Positions 1-6,257 of a stretch of DNA of 9,225 nt are shown here, in pieces (the stretch's first letter is position 1; each line of letters begins with the position of its first letter). Origin of the DNA: Gammaproteobacteria bacterium (GTDB lineage Bacteria; Pseudomonadota; Gammaproteobacteria; Steroidobacterales; BM003); contig JAPHSC010000420.1 in NCBI GenBank assembly GCA_026193125.1, positions 1 through 9,225 on the forward strand, read 5' to 3'. The position numbers and the translations under genes were made by a program. The notes under the pieces are model-generated. The model saw only the letters and a list, made by a program, of their open reading frames with translations, did no database searches and was not told where the DNA came from.

Positions 1-432
1 GCACTGGACCAGGCCAACCGTGAGGTCGGTAACCGTTTCGACTTCAAGGGTTCCGGGGCGGAGTTTGAGTACAAGGATGAGAACATCCTTATGACCGCCC
101 AGGCTGAATTCCAGCTCAAGCAGATGCTGGACATCCTGAATCTGAAAATAGCCAAGCGCAGCATCGATGTCGCCTGTCTTGATCCACAGGAAGTGGAAAT
201 CACCGGCAACAAGGCGCGTCAGAAAATACTGATCCGCCAGGGCATAGACCAGGCCCTGGGCAAAACAATCAACCGCATGATCAAGGATTCAAAGATCAAG
301 GTTCAATGCGCTATACAGGGTGACCAGCTGCGCGTCACCGGTAAAAAACGTGACGATTTGCAGGAGGTCATGGCCATGCTCAAAGCCTCGGACATCGATC
401 TTCCCCTGCAGTTCACGAACTTCAGGGACTAA
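1..432 (+). CDS. yajQ: YajQ family cyclic-di-GMP-binding protein, 3' part (5' end outside window)
   Basis: The reading frame is open from base 1 and ends with TAA at 430-432, giving 143 residues. The text aligns with E. coli YajQ from about residue 18 (ALDQANREV against AVDNASREV), so roughly 17 N-terminal residues lie upstream. Family signatures seen are RFDFKG near the left edge, MIKDSKIKVQ, the near-invariant IQGDQLRVTGKKRDDLQ, and the C-terminal FTNFRD. YajQ proteins are small cytoplasmic proteins of two ferredoxin-like domains. In Xanthomonas and Pseudomonas members bind c-di-GMP and affect transcription of virulence and biofilm genes; that role here is inferred from family only. The internal ATG at 91 is not the true start, because conserved sequence continues upstream of it. 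The next gene starts 8 bases after the stop, so cotranscription is likely. Confidence 0.95.
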   Translation, partial: ALDQANREVGNRFDFKGSGAEFEYKDENILMTAQAEFQLKQMLDILNLKIAKRSIDVACLDPQEVEITGNKARQKILIRQGIDQALGKTINRMIKDSKIKVQCAIQGDQLRVTGKKRDDLQEVMAMLKASDIDLPLQFTNFRD

Positions 433-440
433 CTGCCCCG

Positions 441-1109
441 ATGATTGATTTGTACACAGCCCCTACCCCAAACGGGATCAAGGCCTCCATCATGCTGGAG
501 GAGACAGGCCTGCCCTACGAGGTGATCGCCATGCGTCTGGACATGCTGCAGCAACGGCAGCCTGAGTACCTGCGCATTAGCCCCAACGGCCGAATTCCGG
601 CCATCGTGGATCACGATGAAGACGATTTTGCGGTGTTTGAATCGGGCGCGATCCTTATCTATCTCGCGGAAAAAACCGGCATGCTTTTGCCAGGTGAATC
701 CAGGGCCCGCTCCCGCGTTCTGCAATGGCTGATGTTTCAAATGGCCGGTGTGGGCCCCATGCAAGGTCAGGCGAATGTATTTTTCCGTTATGCCCCGGAA
801 AAGATCCCCTACGCAATAGAGCGCTATCAAAGAGAAACACGACGCCTGTACGAGGTGCTGGATACGCAACTGGCAAAAGAAGAATACCTGGCCGGCGACT
901 ACAGCATTGCCGACATCGCAACATGGCCATGGGTTCGACGGTACTACTGGGCCGGCGTATCCATAGATGGACTCGATAATCTGCAGCGCTGGTTGAATGC
1001 AGTGGGTAGTCGTCCCGCTGTAGAGCGCGGCAAAAACATACCCCAGGAGCCCAAGCTGGATGGCGGTGCGGACGAATTTTCACTGCGTGCCCGGAATATG
1101 CTGGCCTAG
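441..1109 (+). CDS. yfcG: Glutathione S-transferase, YfcG/Nu-class-like (disulfide-bond reductase type)
   Basis: This is a 222-residue cytosolic GST with an N-terminal thioredoxin-like domain (about 1-85) and a C-terminal helical domain (about 90-200). It closely follows E. coli YfcG: it opens MIDLYTAPTPNG, where Thr9 and Asn11 match the YfcG residues that contact glutathione. It has PNGRIPAI with the cis-proline Pro53, the glutathione-binding FESGAILIYLAEKTG with Glu67 and Ser68, GPMQGQ, and PYAIERYQ. It also has the SIADIA box with Asp158 that caps a helix in the GST fold. YfcG-type enzymes reduce disulfides using glutathione without an active-site cysteine; activity here is inferred. The start ATG at 441 lies 8 bases after yajQ and has no strong ribosome site (only AGGG inside the yajQ end), so translation may be coupled. 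The stop TAG lies in CCTAGG, 14 bases before the next start. Confidence 0.92.
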   Translation: MIDLYTAPTPNGIKASIMLEETGLPYEVIAMRLDMLQQRQPEYLRISPNGRIPAIVDHDEDDFAVFESGAILIYLAEKTGMLLPGESRARSRVLQWLMFQMAGVGPMQGQANVFFRYAPEKIPYAIERYQRETRRLYEVLDTQLAKEEYLAGDYSIADIATWPWVRRYYWAGVSIDGLDNLQRWLNAVGSRPAVERGKNIPQEPKLDGGADEFSLRARNMLA

Positions 1110-1115
1110 GAAGAG
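1108..1115 (+). promoter_or_regulatory. Ribosome binding site of the PEP-carboxylase homologue
   Basis: The purine-rich AGGAAGAG overlaps the TAG stop of the GST gene and sits 8 bases before the ATG at 1124. The overlap of stop and ribosome site supports expression of the two genes from one message. Confidence 0.6.
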
Positions 1116-1123
1116 ACCTTCAG

Positions 1124-3853
1124 ATGAGTGAATCCATAGAATTACGCAAGAACCTTGCCTTTGAAGAAAAAGAGGAAAGCCTGCGTGCCGACGTACACAG
1201 GCTTGGTGAAATGGTTGGCGCCATGATTCGCGAACAAGGGGGAGAGTCCCTGTTCGCCGCTGTTGAGACCGCTCGGCGTGCCGCCATTCAGCAACGTGAG
1301 TCGGAAACGCCAGAGCAGGACTTGAAGAAAGTGCTGGCGCAAATTCCCAGCACGATGTACGGGGACATGATTCGCGCCTTTACTGCCTGGTTCCAGGTGG
1401 TGAACACGGCTGAGCAGATCCATCGTATTCGGCGCAGACGTGCCTACCTGAGAGCCCAGGCCAGCCCGCAGGCTGGCAGCCTGAAAGCCAGCCTCGAGCA
1501 ATTGCGGGAACAGGGCATTGATATCGATGAAATGCGAACCTTGCTTGCCCGCCTGAGCTTTGAACCGGTGTTTACCGCTCACCCCACCGAACCCACGCGA
1601 CGCACCATACTGCGCAAGGAGCAGAGGATCGGTCGCATGCTCCTGGCGCGCCTGGATCCCACTCGAACACCCAGGGAAGAACGCGAGATTTTTGACGAAA
1701 TTCAATCGGAAATTACCTCGGCCTGGCAGACCGACGAGCACCCGGCCGACAAGACGACGGTTTCCGACGAGCAGGAACACGTCCTGTTTTATATGACCGA
1801 CATTCTCTACCAGGTGGTACCCGATTTTTACAATGCCCTGCGCGAGGCCCTGGGTCAGGCCTATGGGGAAGAAGGCTGGCAGCTCAAAATACCTGCCTTG
1901 TTAGGGATCGGCTCGCAGGTGGGTGGCGACCTGGAGGGGAACCCGGATGTCAACGCCAAGACTATCAAGCAGACCCTGTCCCGGCATCGCAGTCTGATCT
2001 TGAACCTGTACTTTGAGGAATGCCGCGAACTGTCTGGCAGGCTTTCCCAGAGCCTTAATCGGGTCATGATTGATCCCGCCCTGCAGGAACGCCTGGAGCT
2101 GTATCAGGAGTGGTACCCAAATGCCATGCGCGAGATTAACCGGCGTCACCGGGACATGCCCTACCGGGTCATGTTCCGCCTGATTCAGGAGCGTCTGCAA
2201 GATACTTATGACGACCGCGACAAGCGTTATCGCAGGGCCGAGGAATTTATCAATGACCTGCGCCTGGTGACCCACAGCCTCGAGCACAACAAGGGCAGCA
2301 AGGCAGGCCTGCGGGCTACCAACAAGCTCCTGCTGCGCGCCGAGACCTTCCGTTTCAAATTGGCCACCCTCGACATACGACAGGACGCACACATTTTCCA
2401 GCACGCGGTAGGACAGGGGCTGGAAGAACCCGAGTGGATGACATTGCCCAGGGAAGTCCGTATCGCCAAGCTGCATCACGCCTTCGATGAAGACTGGGAT
2501 CCCAGCAATGAAATGGATACCGAGGCGCGCAAGGCCCTGGCCCTGTTCGAGGCCCTTGCCATGTGCCGGCGAAGGTTTGGTCACACCTCGGTGGGACCGC
2601 TGATTGTCAGTATGGCGGAGGGCTGCGACGATCTGCTCTCCGTGCTGATGCTTGCGCGCTGGGGCGGCTTAAGTGACCGTGCCGGCAATGTGCCGCTGGA
2701 TATTATCCCCTTGTTCGAGAGCCTGCGGGAATTTGAGCAGGCTGGGAAAGTCATGAGCCCCTTGCTGCGCGATCGCATCTATCGCGCGCACCTGAAATCC
2801 CGTGGTAATGAGCAAACGTTCATGCTGGGATACTCGGACTGTAATCAAGAAGGCGGGCTGTTCGCCTCGCGTTGGGCAGCCCAGCATGCGCACAGGGACG
2901 TGGCAAAAATTATTGCCTCGGAAAACCTGGGCATGACCCTGTTCCTGGGTCGGGGCGGCACCAGCAGTCGTGGCGCCAGTGGCATGTTACCGGCTCTCAG
3001 GGCAGCGCCCAGGGGCGGTGTGCGAGGCCGGTTACGCTCAATCGAACTGGGCGAAACCATTAATTCCAAGTATGGGTTACCTGGCATAGCGCTGCGCAAT
3101 CTCGAAAGAGCGCTGGGTGCGCTGACTCTAACCAGCGCCATCCCGGCCCAGGATAGCGAGCACCACGAAGCCTGGTCCGCCGTCATGGATCACCTGGCCG
3201 AGGTCAGCATGCAGGCATACCGGGGGCTGGTCTATGACGACCCCGGCTTCGAGCAGTATTTTCGCTCGGTCACGCCGATAGACGTGATCGAGTTGATGCA
3301 ACTGGGTGCGCGCAGCCGCCCCCGCGACGAAGACAGCGGTATTTCCAGGCTGCGCGCCATTCCATTCTTTTTCGCCTGGACCCAGTCACGCTTTTTCCTG
3401 CCATTCTGGTACGGGGTTGGCACCGGCCTGGCCAGCGCGCTCGACAAGTTCGGACTGGAGCAGCTCAGGCAGATGTATCAGCAATGGCCATTTTTTCACG
3501 CCTTGCTGGATGATGTTGAAATGGGGTTGTCAAAGACGGACCTTTCCATCGCCAGGCACTACGATGGTCTGAGCCACAATGCCACGCCTCAGTATTTTCA
3601 ACTGATCGATCAGGAATACCAGCGGAGTGTCGAGTATCTGCTTGAGATCAAGGAGGAGAAAGCCCTGCTCGATTCGAATCCGGCACTGCAGCGCTCCATC
3701 CGCCTGCGTAATCCCTATGTGGATCCGATAAGCTTGTTGCAGGTCGACTTGCTGAGCCAATGGCGCCAGGGTGGTCGTGAAAGTGAAGCGCTCAAGGACG
3801 CCTTGATGGCCAGCGTGAACGGGATTGCAGAGGCACTGCAGAATACCGGCTAG
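1124..3853 (+). CDS. ppc: Phosphoenolpyruvate carboxylase homologue with altered active-site residues
   Basis: A 909-residue cytoplasmic protein covering the whole PEP carboxylase family length (E. coli Ppc is 883). Classical enzymes make oxaloacetate from PEP and bicarbonate. Retained landmarks: FTAHPTEPTRRT with His153 (E. coli His138), TLDIRQ with Arg419 (Arg396), PLFES with Glu532 (metal ligand Glu506), GYSD with Asp572 (metal ligand Asp543), Arg610 and Arg616 (Arg581, Arg587), LRAIP and TQSR with Arg744 and Arg756 (Arg699, Arg713), LRNPYVDP near 861-868, and the C-terminal NTG. Departures: GGDRDGNP is GGDLEGNP (267-274), SDSNKD is SDCNQE so the Lys546 position is Gln575, and FHGRGG is FLGRGG so the His579 position is Leu608. 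The mobile loop reads TSSRGASG instead of a GRGGGP-like sequence. The frame is intact, so it is not a decayed pseudogene. Homology is certain; carboxylase activity is doubtful. It follows GST by 14 bases, and its TAG overlaps the stop of the convergent gene. Confidence 0.9.
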   Translation: MSESIELRKNLAFEEKEESLRADVHRLGEMVGAMIREQGGESLFAAVETARRAAIQQRESETPEQDLKKVLAQIPSTMYGDMIRAFTAWFQVVNTAEQIHRIRRRRAYLRAQASPQAGSLKASLEQLREQGIDIDEMRTLLARLSFEPVFTAHPTEPTRRTILRKEQRIGRMLLARLDPTRTPREEREIFDEIQSEITSAWQTDEHPADKTTVSDEQEHVLFYMTDILYQVVPDFYNALREALGQAYGEEGWQLKIPALLGIGSQVGGDLEGNPDVNAKTIKQTLSRHRSLILNLYFEECRELSGRLSQSLNRVMIDPALQERLELYQEWYPNAMREINRRHRDMPYRVMFRLIQERLQDTYDDRDKRYRRAEEFINDLRLVTHSLEHNKGSKAGLRATNKLLLRAETFRFKLATLDIRQDAHIFQHAVGQGLEEPEWMTLPREVRIAKLHHAFDEDWDPSNEMDTEARKALALFEALAMCRRRFGHTSVGPLIVSMAEGCDDLLSVLMLARWGGLSDRAGNVPLDIIPLFESLREFEQAGKVMSPLLRDRIYRAHLKSRGNEQTFMLGYSDCNQEGGLFASRWAAQHAHRDVAKIIASENLGMTLFLGRGGTSSRGASGMLPALRAAPRGGVRGRLRSIELGETINSKYGLPGIALRNLERALGALTLTSAIPAQDSEHHEAWSAVMDHLAEVSMQAYRGLVYDDPGFEQYFRSVTPIDVIELMQLGARSRPRDEDSGISRLRAIPFFFAWTQSRFFLPFWYGVGTGLASALDKFGLEQLRQMYQQWPFFHALLDDVEMGLSKTDLSIARHYDGLSHNATPQYFQLIDQEYQRSVEYLLEIKEEKALLDSNPALQRSIRLRNPYVDPISLLQVDLLSQWRQGGRESEALKDALMASVNGIAEALQNTG

Positions 3854-3861
3854 GCGCGGTA
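3844..3861. other. Small inverted repeat around the shared stop of ppc homologue and DUF418 gene
   Basis: TACCG (3844-3848) pairs with CGGTA (3857-3861). The inner GC (3849-3850) and GC (3854-3855) can extend the stem with one bulged G, leaving TAG as the loop. The palindromic CTAG at 3850-3853 supplies the TAG stop of both convergent genes. There is no T-run on either side, so it does not meet the usual intrinsic-terminator pattern. Confidence 0.3.
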
Positions 3862-5055
3862 ACTGAGTCGACGCCAAAGTTGTTCCAGGGGGCCGCGCTC
3901 AAACGCGCTGAGCCAAAGGCGGCTTACTATCAATTGCCCTGCGCCCAGCGTCAGCGCCATTAGCAGCAATTGCCAGCGTTGCAGCTGCCCAAACATGGCC
4001 AGGCCGGTACCGTAAAATATTCCCGTGCATAACAGACTCTGCAGCAGGTAATTGCTCAGGGCAGTACGGCCAACACAGGCAAGACTGATTCCCGCCCAGC
4101 CGCCAAATCCCTGGCGCGGAAATAGCAGCAGGTAGGCCCAGGCCATGGCCAGAGATCCCCAGTACAGGGGTTGACCCGAAAGCAAGGCCGCCCGGATCGG
4201 CGACTTGCCTGCGACCAGGAGCTCTTGCCCACCCCAGGCCGTGAGTGCAAGACCCAGCCCGGCCAGCACCCACGCCCCGGTCCGCAACGTGCGGCCTGAC
4301 AGCGAAGCTGCGCCCGTCAGCAGATCAGTGCGCATGGCCGCCATACCGAGCAACATACTGCCCAGCAATCGCCAGCCCGATGCCAGGGGAAACAGCTGCA
4401 ACTGCAAGTACAGGGCCTGCGGCACCCGCTCACGCAGCTGACTGAACCAGTCGCCGCGGTAGGCGGCAATCTCTGTCAGCAAGTCCGCCAGATGCGGCTG
4501 CCAGGACCGCTCGAGCGCCTCCAATGCCGCCCCCGACCAGCCAGACAGGCTGAACCAGGCCAGCCAATTGATGATGCTCGGAACCGTCAACAACATCAGG
4601 CCCAGCGACCACAGCCTGACTGCAGGCCAACGGGTCGCCGGCCACAGCAACAGGCCGCATATCGCATAGGGCGCAAGAATATCGCCGTACCAGATGGCAT
4701 AGGCATGGACCAGGCCAAGCACAAACAGAAACGCCATTCGGCGACGGTGGACACGCCACGCGTCCGGCCCGGGTCCCAGGTGCAGGCGTTGCATGACCAG
4801 GCCGGCACCAAACAGGATGCAAAACAAGGTTAGAAACTTCTGTTCGAATAACAGTCGGGTCAGCCACCAGGCCACGGCGTTAGGACCCCGCAGTTCCCCC
4901 CACACCATGGGATTGGCAAGCGCGGCAAAGGGTCCGGAAAACAGCAGTATGTTTACAGGAAGTATTCCCAGCACGGCCAGACCCCGCAGCTGGTCGAGCC
5001 GTTGGTGACGCTCGGGAGTCGGCAGTGGCGCGTGGGTCACGCTAGCCAAATACAC
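3850..5055 (-). CDS. DUF418/YeiB-type integral membrane protein
   Basis: A 401-residue, strongly hydrophobic protein predicted in the inner membrane with about eight to ten transmembrane helices. Family motifs appear in the expected order: RLDQLRGLAVLGILPVNI (about 19-36), FLTLFCILFGAGL (74-86), the arginine-rich RRRMAFLFVLGLVHAYAIWY followed by GDILAPYAICGLLLW (about 104-138), GSMLLGMAAMR (232-242), VGRTALSNYLLQSL (328-341) with IFYGTGLAMFG (346-356), and the C-terminal FERGPLEQLWRRLSY (385-399). This matches the YeiB/DUF418 family, whose biochemical role is not established; a transport or acyl-transfer function would be guesswork. The start is uncertain. GTG at 5055 overlaps the upstream gene by 14 bases and lacks a well-placed ribosome site. 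A second GTG at 5040, one base after the upstream TAG, would give 396 residues and suits translational coupling. Both starts keep the conserved LRG segment. Confidence 0.88.
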   Translation of the reverse strand: MYLASVTHAPLPTPERHQRLDQLRGLAVLGILPVNILLFSGPFAALANPMVWGELRGPNAVAWWLTRLLFEQKFLTLFCILFGAGLVMQRLHLGPGPDAWRVHRRRMAFLFVLGLVHAYAIWYGDILAPYAICGLLLWPATRWPAVRLWSLGLMLLTVPSIINWLAWFSLSGWSGAALEALERSWQPHLADLLTEIAAYRGDWFSQLRERVPQALYLQLQLFPLASGWRLLGSMLLGMAAMRTDLLTGAASLSGRTLRTGAWVLAGLGLALTAWGGQELLVAGKSPIRAALLSGQPLYWGSLAMAWAYLLLFPRQGFGGWAGISLACVGRTALSNYLLQSLLCTGIFYGTGLAMFGQLQRWQLLLMALTLGAGQLIVSRLWLSAFERGPLEQLWRRLSYRA

Positions 5056-5713
5056 TCAACACTTCGTCCAGTTCCTTGCGCTGAATATCCGGGACCCGGG
5101 CACCCTGATCGGGATAACCTACTACCAGCAAGAGAAAAGGACGCTCATTCCTGGGTCTTTCCAGGATCTCGTTGAGAAACCCCATGGGGCTGGGCGTGTG
5201 AGTCAGACTGGCCAGCCCGGCATGATGCAGAGCAGCCAGGAGAAACCCCGTGGCCAGGCCCACGGACTCGGCCGGGTAGTAATGCTTGACCTTGCGTCCA
5301 TCCGGAAGCAGGCCGTATTTCTGCGAGAATATGGCAATCAGGATCGGCGCCCGCTCAAGAAACGCCTTGTTGGCATCGGTGCCGAGTGGGCGCAGGGCCT
5401 CCAGCCATTCTGGCGACGCCCGGTGGGTATAAAATTCCTGTTCTTCCTGCTCCGCTGCCTCTCGAATACGACGTTTCACCGCCGGGTCTCTGACCAGGAC
5501 AAAATGCCAGGGCTGCATATTGGCGCCGCTGGGCGCACTGGCCGCCGCCGCCAGGCAATCGCGTATTACCTGCTCGGGGACCGGCTCATTTGAAAAATCG
5601 CGGACTGTTCGCCGACCCCTGATTTCTTCAAAAAAAGTCCTGGCCCGCTCCAGCATCTGCGCTTCCGAATAGCGCTGGAAGTGTTGCAAGGGTATGAGTT
5701 TTACTTCGGGCAT
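5042..5713 (-). CDS. Nitroreductase-family flavoprotein, iodotyrosine-deiodinase (IYD)-like
   Basis: The 223-residue product matches the FMN-dependent nitroreductase fold, most closely the iodotyrosine deiodinase branch. FMN phosphate/ring contacts are suggested by RRTVRDFS (Arg34, Arg35, Arg38), APSGANMQPW (Ser62, Gly63), and the late LLLVVGYP. The segment EEQEFY...W...GTDANKAFL holds Glu91, Tyr95 and Lys116. Their spacing (4 and 21 residues around the Tyr) equals that of human IYD Glu157, Tyr161 and Lys182, which grip the amino-acid part of iodotyrosine. Other IYD-like text is YGLLPDGRKVKHYYPAESVG and THTPSPMGFLNEIL. The inferred role is a cytoplasmic NAD(P)H/FMN reductase or dehalogenase acting on a halotyrosine or phenolic substrate. 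I chose the ATG at 5713 because a perfect GGAGG lies 5 bases upstream. An ATG at 5734 (230 residues) overlaps the preceding gene by 8 bases and is the alternative. It ends in GCTAGC, adjoining the DUF418 gene. Confidence 0.9.
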   Translation of the reverse strand: MPEVKLIPLQHFQRYSEAQMLERARTFFEEIRGRRTVRDFSNEPVPEQVIRDCLAAAASAPSGANMQPWHFVLVRDPAVKRRIREAAEQEEQEFYTHRASPEWLEALRPLGTDANKAFLERAPILIAIFSQKYGLLPDGRKVKHYYPAESVGLATGFLLAALHHAGLASLTHTPSPMGFLNEILERPRNERPFLLLVVGYPDQGARVPDIQRKELDEVLSVFG

Positions 5714-5718
5714 TGCAG

Positions 5719-5723
5719 CCTCC
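5719..5723 (-). promoter_or_regulatory. Strong Shine-Dalgarno deciding the IYD-like gene start
   Basis: GGAGG on the minus strand with a 5-base spacer (CTGCA) before the ATG at 5713-5711. The in-frame ATG at 5734 has no comparable site and overlaps the upstream stop, so 5713 is preferred. Confidence 0.7.
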
Positions 5724-5726
5724 GAA

Positions 5727-6191
5727 TCAGTCATCGTCTATCCATTCAGCCAGGCACTGGTCCAGTTCCTCGGGATGTACCGCGTCCTCGTGCAGCGCGA
5801 ACTCACGCACCGAGATACCAGCCTGGTGAACACTGTCCCTGTGTCCCGACACCAGCGGGTGCCACCATTCAAGTTCCCGGCCCTCGTCAAGACGGCGATA
5901 GGCACAGCTTGCAGGCAACCAGTGAAAGGTACTGCGGGAGGTGTCCAGCAGCATGCAGTCGGGCACCAGTTCCAGGCGCCGCTCATAGTTCGAGCAACGA
6001 CAAGCTTGTATATCCAGCAAGTGACAGGCTACCCGTGTATGCACCAGTTGCCCCGTGTCCACGTCCTCCAGCTTGTGCAGACAGCAACGACCACAACCGT
6101 CGCACACAGCCTCCCATTCCGCCGCCGACATGTCATCCAGAGACTTGCGCTTCCAGAATTCCGGTTCAAGCTTCTGTTTCTCGTTACTCAA
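5727..6191 (-). CDS. ycgN: YcgN/UPF0260 family cysteine-cluster protein
   Basis: A 154-residue soluble protein closely resembling E. coli YcgN. It contains FWKRKSLDDMSAAEWEAVC, the core CDGCGRCCLHKLED (Cys30, Cys33, Cys36, Cys37), VAC (Cys56), CRCSNYERR (Cys64, Cys66), PDC (Cys79), and WLPASCAYR (Cys96), followed by WHPLVSG and ISVRE. All these cysteines match positions in the E. coli protein. The CxxCxxCC start puts it among the zinc- or iron-sulfur-binding cysteine-cluster proteins (YkgJ-like); metal and function are unproven. The start is a TTG at 6191, with GGAG (6199-6202) 7 bases upstream. No ATG or GTG exists in frame before an upstream stop codon. It is the first gene of a leftward three-gene set; the next gene starts 13 bases after its TGA or, with the alternative start, overlaps it by 8. 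It diverges from the hydroxyacid dehydrogenase gene. Confidence 0.9.
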   Translation of the reverse strand: MSNEKQKLEPEFWKRKSLDDMSAAEWEAVCDGCGRCCLHKLEDVDTGQLVHTRVACHLLDIQACRCSNYERRLELVPDCMLLDTSRSTFHWLPASCAYRRLDEGRELEWWHPLVSGHRDSVHQAGISVREFALHEDAVHPEELDQCLAEWIDDD

Positions 6192-6219
6192 GCCCAGGCT
6201 CCGCAGCTGACGTGCTCAT
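6184..6219 (-). other. Eleven-codon mini-ORF overlapping the TTG start of ycgN
   Basis: On the minus strand an ATG at 6219 opens an 11-residue frame (MSTSAAEPGLE) ending in TAA at 6186-6184, overlapping the first bases of ycgN in another frame. It has no clear ribosome site. It may be chance, a coupling leader, or the trace of a one-base shift in the ycgN start region. Confidence 0.2.
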
Positions 6220-6257
6220 GCCGTATCATACGTGCTTGGACCAGCTGGGAGTGACGA
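6192..6257. promoter_or_regulatory. Divergent intergenic region with possible overlapping -10 elements
   Basis: These 66 bases are the only space between the divergently read ycgN set and the hprA/photolyase pair, so promoters for both directions should be here or within the neighbouring genes. The near-palindrome GTATCATAC (6223-6231) contains TATCAT on the plus strand (6224-6229) and TATGAT on the minus strand (6225-6230), each one mismatch from TATAAT. No convincing -35 hexamer is seen at the right distance on either strand, so the assignment is tentative. Confidence 0.3.
6247..6251 (+). promoter_or_regulatory. Ribosome binding site of the hydroxyacid dehydrogenase gene
   Basis: GGGAG with a 6-base spacer before the ATG at 6258 supports that start. 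Confidence 0.6.

Noticed and set aside
429..869. Long open frame on the minus strand opposite the GST gene
   Set aside because: It lies wholly opposite a well-conserved GST, has no recognisable motif, and is explained by the GC-rich codon pattern of the real gene.
1124..3853. PEPC homologue as a pseudogene
   Set aside because: The 909-codon frame is uninterrupted, the C-terminal NTG is kept, and most conserved residues remain. Decay would not spare the frame, so it is treated as an intact divergent gene.
3854..3897. GCGCGG (3854-3859) and CCGCGC (3892-3897) as a terminator hairpin after the PEPC homologue
   Set aside because: The loop is about 32 bases long and there is no following T-run; it lies inside the convergent coding region.
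6207..6229. CTGACG (6207-6212) as a -35 for the TATCAT element
   Set aside because: The spacing to the -10 candidate is only 11 bases, too short for a standard sigma-70 promoter.
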